The position numbers and the translations under genes were made by a program. The notes below the pieces were generated by a model, which saw nothing but the letters and a program-made list of their open reading frames with translations, had not been told where the DNA came from and did not search any database. From Micromonospora pisi (GTDB lineage: Bacteria > Actinomycetota > Actinomycetes > Mycobacteriales > Micromonosporaceae), in contig NZ_RBKT01000001.1 of NCBI RefSeq assembly GCF_003633685.1, positions 434,001 through 498,000 on the forward strand: DNA of 64,000 bases. Direction: 5' to 3'. Shown one piece after another: positions 34,456-43,137 of the stretch; the stretch's first letter is position 1; each line of letters begins with the position of its first letter.

Positions 34456-37400
34456 TCAGGGCAGGTAGTCGAACAGGTAGGTGCCGTGCAGGCCGGCTGC
34501 GGCCAGGCTCCCGCCGTCCGGGCGCCACACACATCCATAGAGCGGCGAGCCGACGCGGAGGGCGCAGATGCATCGACGTTCCGTGACGTGCCATAGACGG
34601 ATCATGCCGTCGTAGCCTGAGCTGGCTAGCAGCGTCCCGTCGGGTGAGAAGCTGCAGGACGAAATGCCTCCGGTGTGGCCGTGCAGCCAGTGGGTTTCGC
34701 CGGTCGCCGCACGCCAGAGTTGTAGCCGGCCGTCCTGGGCGCCGGTAGCGAGAAACGCGCCGTCCGGTGAAAACGCGCAATGGTAGACGTCCTCGGTGTG
34801 GCCGGTCAGGGCTTGGCGGTGGCTCGCGGTCGTGGTGTTCCACAGTTGCACGGCGCCGTTGTGGCCGGAGAGGGCGAGGGTCGATCCGTCCGGTGAGAAG
34901 GCGCAGCAAAATAGCTCGTAGACCCCCGAGTTCAGCACGCCCAGAACGTTGCCGGTCGCCGTGTCCCACAGCCGGGCGGTGCCGTCGCGTGCGGTGGTGG
35001 CGAGCACAGTGCTGTCGGGCGAAAACTCACAGTGGGTCAGGTCGGCCGAGTGGCCGGCGAGAACGTGCCTGCGAGTCCGGGTTGCCGCGTCCCAAAGGAT
35101 GACGACCGCCGACCCGCCACCCGAGGCGATCATCTTGCCGTCCGGGGAAAACTGGATGGAGGCGACCCAGTCGGGATAATCGAGCACCTGCGCTGTACGG
35201 CCAGTCGACACCTGCCGGAGCCGCGCGTCCACGTTGCCCGCAGTGGCGAGCAGGGTGCCGTCGGGCGAGAAGTCGCAGTCCCAGACGGACCTCGGATCGC
35301 CGTCTACTGTGAAGAGTGAGAGGCCGGTTGTCGGCTCCCATCCGCGTAGGTTGGCGTCGCCGTCGGCGGTGAGCAGCCGGCCGTCGGGCGCGAAAGCGCA
35401 GGCCCAGACCTCCCAGCCGTGCCCCTCCAAGCTGCGCAAGTGGGTGGCGCCGTTCGGATCCCAGAGCCGGATCGTACGGTCCGCGCCGGCCGTGGCCAGG
35501 AGACGTCCATCCGATCTGAACGCCGCGTCGTACACCTTGCCGACGTGGCCACGCAACGTCTGCAGGACGGCACCGTCGGGCATTCGCCAGATTCGCACGG
35601 TGCCGTCCTCGCCGCCGGTGGCCAGCAGCCGGCCATCCGGGGAGTACTCACACGCCCACACTCGTCCCTCGTGGCCTGCGTGGGCGAACAGCGGTACGCC
35701 AGCGTCGGCGTCCCACGCCCGTACGGTGCCTACCGCGTCAACGAAGGCGACGGTGCGACCGTCGGGGGCAACCGCGCAGTTGAGCATCCGGGTGCCGTGG
35801 CCGGTCGACTCCCGGACCAGAACGCCGTCGGTGACCCGGGACAGCCGTACGGCGCCGTCGCCGCCGACGGTGACGACAGTCGTGCCGTCCGGGGTGAACC
35901 TGCAGGCATGCACTCGGCCCTCGTGTATGCGGAAGGTACGCAGGTGGGTCTGCGTGCGTGGGTCCCAGATCCGCACGGTGCCGTCCGCGGACGCGGTGGC
36001 CAGCATGCCTCCGTCAGGCGAGAAGTCGCAGCCGAGGACCAGGTCGGTGTGTCCGCGTAGAACGCCGAGATGAGTCCCGTCTTCGGTGCGCCAGAGTCGG
36101 ACCGTGGTGTCGGAACTCGCCGTCGCCACGATTCGGCCGCCGGGCGAGACGGCGAGATACTCAACTCCGGCGGAGTGCCGGTCGAGCTGCTCGTGGTCGG
36201 CGCGGGGCAGTGGCCACCGGTTGGCCAGCCGGGGCCGGGGCAGATGGGTCTCGTAGCCCACAACGAGGTCTTCCAGGCCAGGCACCGCCGCCAACTGGCT
36301 GGCCAGTGTTGCCCCCAGTACGGTCGGCGGCTCGACCGGCGTCAACAGTTGGCCGATCCGACTCAACGCTGTGCGCAGCGCGGGGCCTGTGGGCGCGGCG
36401 ACGTGTTCCAGGTCGCTGACTGCTGCTGCGGCGGTGCCAGCGTTCCTGGTCCGGGCCTCGACCCACCGCAGGTCACAGAGCGTCGCCGCTGCCTCTCGGT
36501 CGTAGCCGGCGGCGACCAGATGAAAAGCCAGGTTGTCCCAGACGTACCGAGAGGATGGCGTCAGCTCCCACCAGGCCCCACGCCACCCGAGCGTGGTCGA
36601 GGGCAGCAGGCCGCGGGCGGCGTCAACGAACCGACGGTGCCGGGCGGTCAGCTCCGGGAGGTTCAACCCGTGTCGCAGGTATTCACCGATGACGTCGTGC
36701 AGCTGAAGAGCAGGCCGATCCTCCACAGACCAGCGACCGATCGCCAGCCGCAGCCGGACCAGCTTCCGCTGCACGGCGGCTACCTGCGCACCCTCGACAC
36801 CGCGCGCGGCCCAAAGCAGTCCTAACGCCTCCTCGTCGGCCACTGCCTGCGGTGGCAGCACCGCAAGGTCGGCGTAGCAATCGCGCTCCGTATCGGACAG
36901 TAGTCGGAGGCTTGTGGCCAGCGTCGCCGCCACCGCCCGGTCCCGGCTGCTGGCGTCGTCGACATCGACACCGGTCGGGCCGTGCCTGGTGAGCTGGTCG
37001 GCGACCCAGACGGCGGCGGCCTCGCCGGTCGCTCCATCCATCGCGTACGCCTCGATCGTCCCAGCCGCCAGCCCCACTAGCACTGGCCAGCGGCCGGTGA
37101 GCGCGAGCAGGCGGGCCAGCGTCGCCGCCGTGATACCCCTCTCGCCAGCGACCAGCGCCTGAGCAGCCTGATCGGCGGTCATCGCATTCACGTAGACCCG
37201 CGCCGCACCGGCGGGGGCGACGCCAGCGTTTCGGGTCAGCACCAGCCGCTGGCACTGCGGACCACCGATCAAGAAGGGGTCGAGCTGGTCGGCCCGCCAC
37301 ACGTCGTCGACAACCATCAGCATTGGCGCGCGTTCAGCCAACAACTCGGCGAGCCGCTGCCCCGCCACTAGCGGGTCGGCAGTGCCTGGGCTGGTGCCGG

Positions 37401-37950
37401 AGAGCGCCTCGCACAGGCGCCCTACCTCCCCCGCCAGGCCGACTCGGGTCGTACGGTCGCCGACCGTGGCCCAAAGCACGCCCCCTGGGTACCGATCCGC
37501 GACCTGCGAATCGTGGCAAAGCAGCATCGCCAGCGTGGTCTTGCCGAACCCACCTGGCCCCTCAATGCTGAGCACTCCAGGTGTGGCGGCCCCATACGGG
37601 GCCAGAAGCCGCCACACCATGTCGGTCAACTCCGGACGCGGGACGGTGTTCGCCAGAGGCGCTCTTGCCATCGCCGGGGTACGCGGGGACATCGCCTCCG
37701 GTGGCACGAGATCCATCACCCCAGTGGCCGCCGCCGTGGCCTGGCTGTCGAGCCCGAAGGCCAGCAGCACGGCGACCAGGATCGCCACCGCCAAGCCGAT
37801 CGCCAGCCACCAGTTCCAGGTGCTGGTGGCGAGGTTGGTCAGAATTCCGGCGGCGGCCGCGACAATCGGGCCGCCGGCCAGCAGCACGTTACGACTCAGC
37901 CGGCGCCTCGCGCGCGATCCTTGCAGCTGGTCACTGGCCATCCCGTCCAT
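34456..37950 (-). CDS. Membrane STAND NTPase with 14 WD40 repeats
   Basis: An 1164-residue protein. Two membrane helices lie at about 22-41 and 47-66; an NB-ARC-type ATPase follows, with Walker A GPGGFGKTT (131-139) and Walker B LMVVDDVW (211-218), then winged-helix and helical parts. From about 580 to the end there are 14 WD40 units, most with the FSPDG core, enough for two seven-bladed propellers. STAND proteins are switch ATPases used in signalling, cell death or phage sensing. The propellers are the likely sensor and the membrane helices a possible effector or anchor. ATG at 37950; ATG 37941 is possible. Confidence 0.88.
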   Translation of the reverse strand: MDGMASDQLQGSRARRRLSRNVLLAGGPIVAAAAGILTNLATSTWNWWLAIGLAVAILVAVLLAFGLDSQATAAATGVMDLVPPEAMSPRTPAMARAPLANTVPRPELTDMVWRLLAPYGAATPGVLSIEGPGGFGKTTLAMLLCHDSQVADRYPGGVLWATVGDRTTRVGLAGEVGRLCEALSGTSPGTADPLVAGQRLAELLAERAPMLMVVDDVWRADQLDPFLIGGPQCQRLVLTRNAGVAPAGAARVYVNAMTADQAAQALVAGERGITAATLARLLALTGRWPVLVGLAAGTIEAYAMDGATGEAAAVWVADQLTRHGPTGVDVDDASSRDRAVAATLATSLRLLSDTERDCYADLAVLPPQAVADEEALGLLWAARGVEGAQVAAVQRKLVRLRLAIGRWSVEDRPALQLHDVIGEYLRHGLNLPELTARHRRFVDAARGLLPSTTLGWRGAWWELTPSSRYVWDNLAFHLVAAGYDREAAATLCDLRWVEARTRNAGTAAAAVSDLEHVAAPTGPALRTALSRIGQLLTPVEPPTVLGATLASQLAAVPGLEDLVVGYETHLPRPRLANRWPLPRADHEQLDRHSAGVEYLAVSPGGRIVATASSDTTVRLWRTEDGTHLGVLRGHTDLVLGCDFSPDGGMLATASADGTVRIWDPRTQTHLRTFRIHEGRVHACRFTPDGTTVVTVGGDGAVRLSRVTDGVLVRESTGHGTRMLNCAVAPDGRTVAFVDAVGTVRAWDADAGVPLFAHAGHEGRVWACEYSPDGRLLATGGEDGTVRIWRMPDGAVLQTLRGHVGKVYDAAFRSDGRLLATAGADRTIRLWDPNGATHLRSLEGHGWEVWACAFAPDGRLLTADGDANLRGWEPTTGLSLFTVDGDPRSVWDCDFSPDGTLLATAGNVDARLRQVSTGRTAQVLDYPDWVASIQFSPDGKMIASGGGSAVVILWDAATRTRRHVLAGHSADLTHCEFSPDSTVLATTARDGTARLWDTATGNVLGVLNSGVYELFCCAFSPDGSTLALSGHNGAVQLWNTTTASHRQALTGHTEDVYHCAFSPDGAFLATGAQDGRLQLWRAATGETHWLHGHTGGISSCSFSPDGTLLASSGYDGMIRLWHVTERRCICALRVGSPLYGCVWRPDGGSLAAAGLHGTYLFDYLP

Positions 37951-38137
37951 TGTTGGTGACCGAAGCCACGAACACCAGGGCGCACATCCTGAGCGAGGCA
38001 TACCTGGCTGGACGGTTGCCAATCGTCGACCCGACTCACGACCGCAGGACTACGAATACACCAATACCCACCAACCCCGTATCGACCGCCGCCAGTCCGC
38101 TTTACCCTCGTCCTGTCCCTACTCACACATCCGATGA

Positions 38138-38851
38138 TCACCAGGGAACCGGGGTTCCGTCCCAGGAAAGGAACTCGCCGGTGGGGCCGTCATCGGGCAG
38201 CAGTGCCAGCCGGACGGCGCCGGCCGCGGCCTCGGCCGGGTCTCCGCCACTGGCGGCGGCGGTCGCGTTGAGGTCGGTCTTTCGCAACCCGGGTGCGAGC
38301 GCGTTCACTTTGAAGCCCTCACCGGCGAGCGCCTGGGCGTAGAAGATGGTCAGCGCGTTGAGTGCCGCCTTCGACGACCGGTACGCGGCGAGTGAGCCCG
38401 TCGTGGGGAACCGCGCCTGCGGGCCGGTACTCCAGTCCAGTGATCCGGTGCCGCTGGAGATGTTCACGATCCGAGGCCGGGCCGATCGACGCAACACGGG
38501 CAGGAACGCGTTGGTCACCGCGACGATCCCGAACACGTTCGTCTCGTAGGTACGGCGAAAGCTGTCTACGTCGGTCTCGGTTACCGGGTTCAGGTCGACC
38601 GAGATTCCGGCGTTGTTGACCAAGATGTCGAGGTCTTCGACCTGACGGGCGACCTCGGCAATACTTTGATCGTTGGTGACGTCGAGGATCAGTAGGCGGG
38701 CGCTGCCGCCAATCTCGTCAACGGCCCGCTGTCCCCGCTCCGGGTCTCGGGAGCCGACGTAGACGGTGAGCCCGGCGGCCGCGAGCTGCCGCGCGATCTC
38801 CTTGCCGATGCCCTTGTTGGCGCCGGTGACCAGTGCCGTGGAATCGTTCAT
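38138..38851 (-). CDS. SDR family oxidoreductase
   Basis: A 237-residue classical SDR. The nucleotide motif is TGANKGIG, strand 4 ends in NNAGIS, and the catalytic set is Ser in NISSGTG with YRSSK (Tyr-x3-Lys) and APGLRKTDLN. The Arg in GSRDPERG after strand 2 suggests NADPH. It resembles carbonyl-reductase-like SDRs. It is intact and on the minus strand, alone, with no hint of substrate. Confidence 0.9.
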   Translation of the reverse strand: MNDSTALVTGANKGIGKEIARQLAAAGLTVYVGSRDPERGQRAVDEIGGSARLLILDVTNDQSIAEVARQVEDLDILVNNAGISVDLNPVTETDVDSFRRTYETNVFGIVAVTNAFLPVLRRSARPRIVNISSGTGSLDWSTGPQARFPTTGSLAAYRSSKAALNALTIFYAQALAGEGFKVNALAPGLRKTDLNATAAASGGDPAEAAAGAVRLALLPDDGPTGEFLSWDGTPVPW

Positions 38852-39020
38852 GCTGTCAATGATGCTGTCGGCAGTCCGGCCGATCCAGGGACAACCGGTA
38901 CTGGCGGTGGAGGAGGCGCCCCATGGCCAGACCGGAGACGGCGCGGTTCCTGCGTCAACGGCGAGAGGACCTGCGCCCCGCCGACGTCGACCTGCCCGCC
39001 GATGGGCGCCTCAGGGGGTT

Positions 39021-39228
39021 CTATCCGCTGAACTCGACCACGGAAAGCGCCTTGTCCAGTCGACCGGCGGCCAGGTCGTCGTGGCGGATCACAAAACTCC
39101 CGTAATAGAACTCGTCGGCCCCCGCTCAACCGGATCGACAACCGGAGGTGCTTGGTGAACTCGCTGATCTCGTCGTCCGGGACGCCCAACGCGAGCGCCG
39201 CACGACGGAACTGCCCCTGATGATCCAT
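39021..39228 (-). pseudogene. Frameshifted small gene, unknown family
   Basis: From the ATG at 39228 the frame reads MDHQGQFRRAALALGVPDDE, ISEFTKHLRLSIRLSG and then loses sense. One base away the sense resumes as ADEFYYGSFVIRHDDL, AAGRLDKALSVVEFSG and a TAG at 39021. The break lies in a run of five G on this strand at about 39119-39123; removing one G restores a 68-residue protein. The family is not recognised. Confidence 0.65.
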
Positions 39229-39377
39229 GGCTCAACATGGTGCCACGAACGCATCGACCAGAGGGCGAGCCCGGCGATCGGGGTGGCCCACGGCCAGCAC
39301 ACGCCGTTGTCGCCATCGCCGCCGTGGGGTCGGGTGCGCGGACATCGGCAGTTGCGCGTGCAGGTGTGGTTGCCGCC

Positions 39378-40178
39378 TCAATCCCCCGCAGATGGCTGAA
39401 GGATTCGCGGGCCTCCGGTGTGCGGCGTCGGGTGGTAACCGGGGTGCGGTTGCGGCAGTGCCGCCACACATGCTGCGGAGCAGGCGTTCACCAACATCGG
39501 CAGGACGTCGGTGGCGACCAGGCCAGAGATCCAGACTTGGCGCAGCTCACCGTCCACCGGGCCATCGCAGACGCTGCAGGCTCGCACCGTTTCACAGCCC
39601 CACGTACCTGGGTCGAGTGCGTTGAAATCGGCCTCTGCCGAGCGGGTCAGCGCCCGCAGCTTCGGAAACGGCGGACGGAACTTGAAGTTTCCGTAGAGGG
39701 CGCGGGTACTCACCGTGCTGTCGCCGAGCTTCGCGCATCTGGTCAGCTCGTACGGGTACCAGTGCAGCCGGTGGGAGGTGTAAGGCTCGAATACCTCCAG
39801 GCTGGTCATTGCCCCGATCTCCAGCGGTATACGAACCAGGTTGGTGCCGTAGAGCACCAGATGTTTGACAGCGGTCAGCTTCGCGATCGTTGCCGGCAGC
39901 GTGACGATCTGCCGCCGCTCGGGAGCGCTCAGCTCCACGAAGGGTTTGAACACCGTCCGCCCATCCGCTGCGGCCTCGTCAATCAGCGCCAGCAGGTGCC
40001 GCCAGCCGGCCGCCTCGGTGTCCTGCCGGTCCGCGTGGAACACGACGCTGCTCGGCCGGGTTGCGACCGAGTAGCCGACGCAGCGGCACTGGTCGCGGGC
40101 CGGACCGCCCGCACCGGGTCCAACCGCATCCGCGAAGCGATTGGGGAACAGCTGCGGTCTGATCTCGCTCGCGTCCAC
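39378..40178 (-). CDS. Leucine-rich-repeat-like protein
   Basis: A 266-residue soluble protein. The middle holds two or three leucine-rich units (IVTLPATIAKLTAVKHLVLY followed by GTNLVRIPLEIGAMTSLEVF), then the PYTSHRLHWYPYELTRC segment and a Cys-rich tail (CETVRACSVCDG and NACSAACV) that could bind zinc. Members occur in actinobacteria as orphan genes of unknown role. The start is a GTG with a weak AGGGTCTC site. The last 30 residues are Pro/His-rich and may come from read-through. Confidence 0.7.
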   Translation of the reverse strand: MDASEIRPQLFPNRFADAVGPGAGGPARDQCRCVGYSVATRPSSVVFHADRQDTEAAGWRHLLALIDEAAADGRTVFKPFVELSAPERRQIVTLPATIAKLTAVKHLVLYGTNLVRIPLEIGAMTSLEVFEPYTSHRLHWYPYELTRCAKLGDSTVSTRALYGNFKFRPPFPKLRALTRSAEADFNALDPGTWGCETVRACSVCDGPVDGELRQVWISGLVATDVLPMLVNACSAACVAALPQPHPGYHPTPHTGGPRILQPSAGD

Positions 40179-40236
40179 GCCGAGACCCTACTGAGCCCCG
40201 TAAACCAAATTCCCTGTGATCGGCGGAGTCGCTCGT

Positions 40237-40400
40237 CATGTTCCGGAGGCCGTATAGGCGGTGAGGATGTAGTTGGGGTGGCGGTCGAGGTTCTTGTAGG
40301 CGCGGTCGTAACGCATGGTGGTACGGCGGGTCGGCGTGGCGGGCGGTGGTGATCAGGGTTTCGACCTGGAGGTGGCCCAGCCCGAGGTGGGTGATCCGGA
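40237..40400 (-). pseudogene. C-terminal remnant of a tyrosine recombinase/integrase
   Basis: On the minus strand TTMRYDRAYKNLDRHPNY, then ILTAYTASGT and TGA at 40237, matches the usual end of phage-type tyrosine recombinases ('R-T-T-M-x-Y-D-R', which includes the catalytic Tyr). Upstream, LGHLQVETL and ARHADP correspond to the 'GHAD' box but lie one base out of frame. The catalytic domain is otherwise gone. It marks a former integration module. Confidence 0.75.
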
Positions 40401-40461
40401 CTGGCGGTGCTCGCCGCAGTCGGCTGTCGTTCGCCGGAACGCGACAGGCTAGGTTGCTCGG

Positions 40462-40902
40462 ATGAGTCTCCTCGATGACGTCGCGAGGCGTGACAGCTGG
40501 CGATGCTGGGTATGCGACGAACCGGTCGACGCCGACATGTCGGTGAACGACGCGCGCGGTCCCAGCGTCGACAGCCGCACCGCCGACAAGAAGGCCAAGG
40601 TCGCCGAGCGACTTGCGCACCGTGCCTGCAACACCCGCAAGGGCGCGGTCAAGGTGGTCATCGCCTGGCCGGATCGTCTGCACGTGGTCGAGCCCGCGCC
40701 GCTGATCACCGTCGCCGAGCGGCTCGAACGCAAGGGTGGCCGCGAGTTGGTCGCCCGCTGTCCGAGTAAGAAGGACGCCCAGGAGGCGGCGGACTGGCTG
40801 GTCGACCGGTTCTCCCGACTGGTGCCCGGACTGCCGGTGACCGCAAGCGTCGAGGCGGGCGGCGGACAGTACCTCGTCGCCCTGGCCACCAGCCGCCGCT
40901 GA
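40462..40902 (+). CDS. Small protein with HNH-like zinc motif
   Basis: A 146-residue protein. The N-terminus has C-W-V-C at residues 15-18 and AHRACNTRKG at about 51-60; this Cys-x2-Cys...His-x2-Cys-N layout is the zinc scaffold of HNH/McrA-type nucleases. The C-terminal half (LVARCPSKKDAQEAADWLVD, then GGGQYLVALATSRR) has no known family. A clear HNH catalytic His pair is not obvious, so nuclease activity is uncertain. It lies 61 bp from the integrase remnant, divergently oriented. Confidence 0.7.
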   Translation: MSLLDDVARRDSWRCWVCDEPVDADMSVNDARGPSVDSRTADKKAKVAERLAHRACNTRKGAVKVVIAWPDRLHVVEPAPLITVAERLERKGGRELVARCPSKKDAQEAADWLVDRFSRLVPGLPVTASVEAGGGQYLVALATSRR

Positions 40903-41146
40903 CCCGGGGAAGCCCGGACCGAGCCACCACCAGCGCTGCTCGCCATCCCGCGGCTCACAGCGAGTCGACGGCAGCGAGCGGCTCGTGCGTTCTGTCTTGA
41001 CCTCGTCCTGCTGCCCGTTTGCGCCCCGACCGCAGCCACTTGCGCACGCCGCAATCTCGCTCACTCCAGGAGTGGCGGGCGCGGAAAGGCTGACGCGCAT
41101 AGGTCGGCTCGACCGGCAACCTTCGCGACAACAGGACGGACAGGAC

Positions 41147-41821
41147 ATGGACCAAGGTACCCGCAGCGAGCTGCTCGGCCGCCTGGCTGAGGCAGTTGGG
41201 TCCATCGCAGTCGCACACCCGACGCGGGTTGCCATCGACGGACCGCCCGCCGCCGGCAAGACCACCCTCGCCGACGAACTGGCCGTCATCCTGCGCGACC
41301 AGGGCCGCGACGTCATCCGCGCGACGATCGACGATTTCCTCTTCCCCCGGGCGCAGCGCTATCCGCGCGGCCAGTACTCGGCCGAAGGCTGCTACTTCGA
41401 CACCCACGACTACCACGCGCTGAACCGGGTCCTGCTCGATCCGCTCGGCCCGGGCGGAGATCGAGGCTTCCAATACGCGGTCTACGACCGCACAGCGGAT
41501 ACTGCGCTGTCCCCGCCGGTCACCACTGCCACCGCCGACACCGTGCTGCTCTTCGACGGCGTGTTCCTCATGCGCCCGGAACTGATTGATCGGTGGGATC
41601 TGCGCATCTTCGTGTCAACCGAGCTCGAGAAGACAGTGGATCGTGCCGTGATCCGAGAGCGCCGGGTGTCATCTCGAGCCGAAATCGAACGGCGCTGGCG
41701 CGAGCGTTACATCCCCTCCCAGCAATTCTACTTCGCTGCGGTCCGCCCGACCGATCGCGTCGACATTATCGTGCACAATGACGACCCCCAGGAGCCGGTC
41801 TGGGAGACTCGAACACACTGA
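41147..41821 (+). CDS. Uridine-kinase-like P-loop kinase
   Basis: A 224-residue protein of the uridine kinase/phosphoribulokinase class. The P-loop is GPPAAGKTT (about 33-41), ATIDDFLFPRAQRYPRG carries the substrate-site Asp pair, and VLLFDGVFLMRPELI and DRAVIRERRV with ERRWRERYIPSQQFY match actinobacterial uridine-kinase-like proteins. It should phosphorylate a nucleoside or small hydroxyl substrate with ATP. ATG at 41147 has an ACAGGAC site. A short repeat begins two bases after its stop codon. Confidence 0.85.
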   Translation: MDQGTRSELLGRLAEAVGSIAVAHPTRVAIDGPPAAGKTTLADELAVILRDQGRDVIRATIDDFLFPRAQRYPRGQYSAEGCYFDTHDYHALNRVLLDPLGPGGDRGFQYAVYDRTADTALSPPVTTATADTVLLFDGVFLMRPELIDRWDLRIFVSTELEKTVDRAVIRERRVSSRAEIERRWRERYIPSQQFYFAAVRPTDRVDIIVHNDDPQEPVWETRTH

Positions 41822-41822
41822 A

Positions 41823-41905
41823 CGCACTCGATTCGGCAGCTCCGTGTGCCACAGGATGTCGGGAAGCACTACGGTACGTGACGGCACATCACTCGGCGTT
41901 GGCAC
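41823..41905. repeat. Gene-end repeat, type II, copy 1
   Basis: This 83-bp element begins CGCACTCGATTCGGCAGC. It is about 79% identical over 77 bases to the copy at 49557-49639. It shares its first 20 bp (CGCACTC-N3-TCGRCAG) with the type I copies at 42381 and 51271. It starts immediately after the kinase stop codon. Confidence 0.75.
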
Positions 41906-41942
41906 GATCGGCGGCGGCTCACCACAATGGCAGAATGCGCAT

Positions 41943-42368
41943 GTGTCGAATCCCTCGCAGAGTGCTGCTCCGGCGCACATAGTTACGGCGTTCCTCCGGG
42001 ACGGTAACCGGCTGCTGCTGTGCCACCGGTCCGCCGAACGCCACCGGTATCCCGACGTGTGGGATCTGCCGGGTGGTCACGTAGAACCCGGGGAGCTTCC
42101 TGCCGCGTCGCTAGTTCGAGAACTACGGGAGGAGCTAGGGATCGACGTCGCCCAGCCGACGGGCCCGCCGATGGACGAAATCCATGCCGACGGGTTCAGC
42201 ATGCAGATTTGGCTGATCGAAACCTGGACGGGAACCCCGGCCAATGCCGCGCCCAACGAACACGACGCCATCGCATGGTTCGCGGAGGATGAGCTTGGAG
42301 AATTGCGCTTGGCTCATGACGGCTACCTTGCGATGTTCACCAAGGCATTCGCCGAGCAGCGAGCCTGA
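41943..42368 (+). CDS. NUDIX hydrolase
   Basis: A 141-residue NUDIX protein. The box is intact: GGHVEPGELPAASLVRELRE then ELGI fits G-x5-E-x7-R-E-U-x-E-E-x-G-U. RDGNRLLLCHRSAERHRYP precedes it, and DAIAWFAEDELGEL follows, as in MutT-like housecleaning enzymes that hydrolyse nucleoside diphosphate derivatives. I place the start at the GTG at 41943; the region before it is the type II repeat. A type I repeat begins 12 bp after its stop codon. Confidence 0.88.
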   Translation: MSNPSQSAAPAHIVTAFLRDGNRLLLCHRSAERHRYPDVWDLPGGHVEPGELPAASLVRELREELGIDVAQPTGPPMDEIHADGFSMQIWLIETWTGTPANAAPNEHDAIAWFAEDELGELRLAHDGYLAMFTKAFAEQRA

Positions 42369-42380
42369 CCTCTGACCGGG

Positions 42381-42481
42381 CGCACTCACATCGACAGTTT
42401 CGGACGTGGGTCGACACCCAAGGTCGGGTACGGAGCGTAACGGTTCTGGCTGAAGGTAGCGCGCACGGACGGCGGCAGATC
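42381..42481. repeat. Gene-end repeat, type I, copy 1
   Basis: This 101-bp element begins CGCACTCACATCGACAGTTT and ends in GGCAGATC. It differs from the copy at 51271-51371 at 9 of 101 positions. On the minus strand both copies encode a similar stretch (SVRAT..., then GVDPRPKLS and stop). It follows the NUDIX gene by 12 bp. Confidence 0.85.
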
Positions 42482-42541
42482 CAGTCATCCGTGGAGCTGT
42501 CCGGCAAATCATGCTCGCTGCAAGGCCAGTAAGCTGCCCAC

Positions 42542-42892
42542 ATGTCTTCCGCACTTGTTGTTGGTTACGACCCGCAAGCCATGCCCGGCGTCGACGGACA
42601 GGCTCTTCGCGCGGCTCTCGATGGGGCGCTGAGCCGCTTTGGCGAGCACGGCATTGACGCGGCCATGGTGCTGGTCGTGTTCGATGAATCGGCCGAGTCC
42701 ACCCTCGTCACGTCGCTGACCAAGCAGCCGTGGGATGTCGTGGTTGTCGGCGGCGGGATCCGCAAGACCGAGCAGTTGCTTCCGCTCTTCGAGCAGATCG
42801 TGAACCTAATCCGCCGCCACGCGCCCCAGGCCGCCATTGCGTTCAACACCAGCGGTGGGGACAGCGTCGAGGCGGCACAGCGCTGGCTCTGA
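42542..42892 (+). CDS. Small soluble protein, unknown function
   Basis: A 116-residue protein with alternating strands and helices: MSSALVVGYDPQAMPGVDG, then HGIDAAMVLVVFDESAEST, VTSLTKQPWDVVVVGGGIRK, LFEQIVNLIRRHAPQAAIAF and NTSGGDSVEAAQRWL. The pattern suggests a small Rossmann-like or receiver-like fold, but the phosphoacceptor Asp of response regulators is not clear. A TAAGCT hexamer ends six bases before the ATG, so the mRNA may be leaderless. I do not recognise the family. Confidence 0.7.
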   Translation: MSSALVVGYDPQAMPGVDGQALRAALDGALSRFGEHGIDAAMVLVVFDESAESTLVTSLTKQPWDVVVVGGGIRKTEQLLPLFEQIVNLIRRHAPQAAIAFNTSGGDSVEAAQRWL

Positions 42893-42907
42893 ATCCCGCC
42901 CGTCTGA

Positions 42908-42991
42908 TCACGTCCTGAGCCACATCCGGGTCGCGGCAATGGGATCTGTGCCGTGGAAAACATACGCGCACTTGTCGTACCGCGGGCATTG
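42908..42991 (-). pseudogene. C-terminal remnant of a transposase
   Basis: The minus strand reads CPRYDKCAYVFHGTDPIAAT then RMWLRT and TGA at 42908. This matches the usual end of IS5-type transposases of actinomycetes ('T-R-Y-D-K-x-A-Y-V-F-H-G ... L-W-L-R'). The frame is closed by a stop just upstream, so only about 28 codons remain. Confidence 0.65.
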
Positions 42992-43137
42992 TCGGCTTAG
43001 TCATGCATCCGTGACGGCAGCACGCTAGCCACGGCCATCGGTCACCCCCTGCGTCAACCGGTCCCAATCCACGACCAGCTCGATCACTCCATTCGCGCTG
43101 GTCACATCTCGCGTCTAACTGATTGGCATCGAACTAC

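Noticed and set aside
43040-43120. Short minus-strand frame VTSANGVIELVVDWDRLTQ...
   Set aside because: Only about 26 codons with no family; it may be part of the decayed transposon region.
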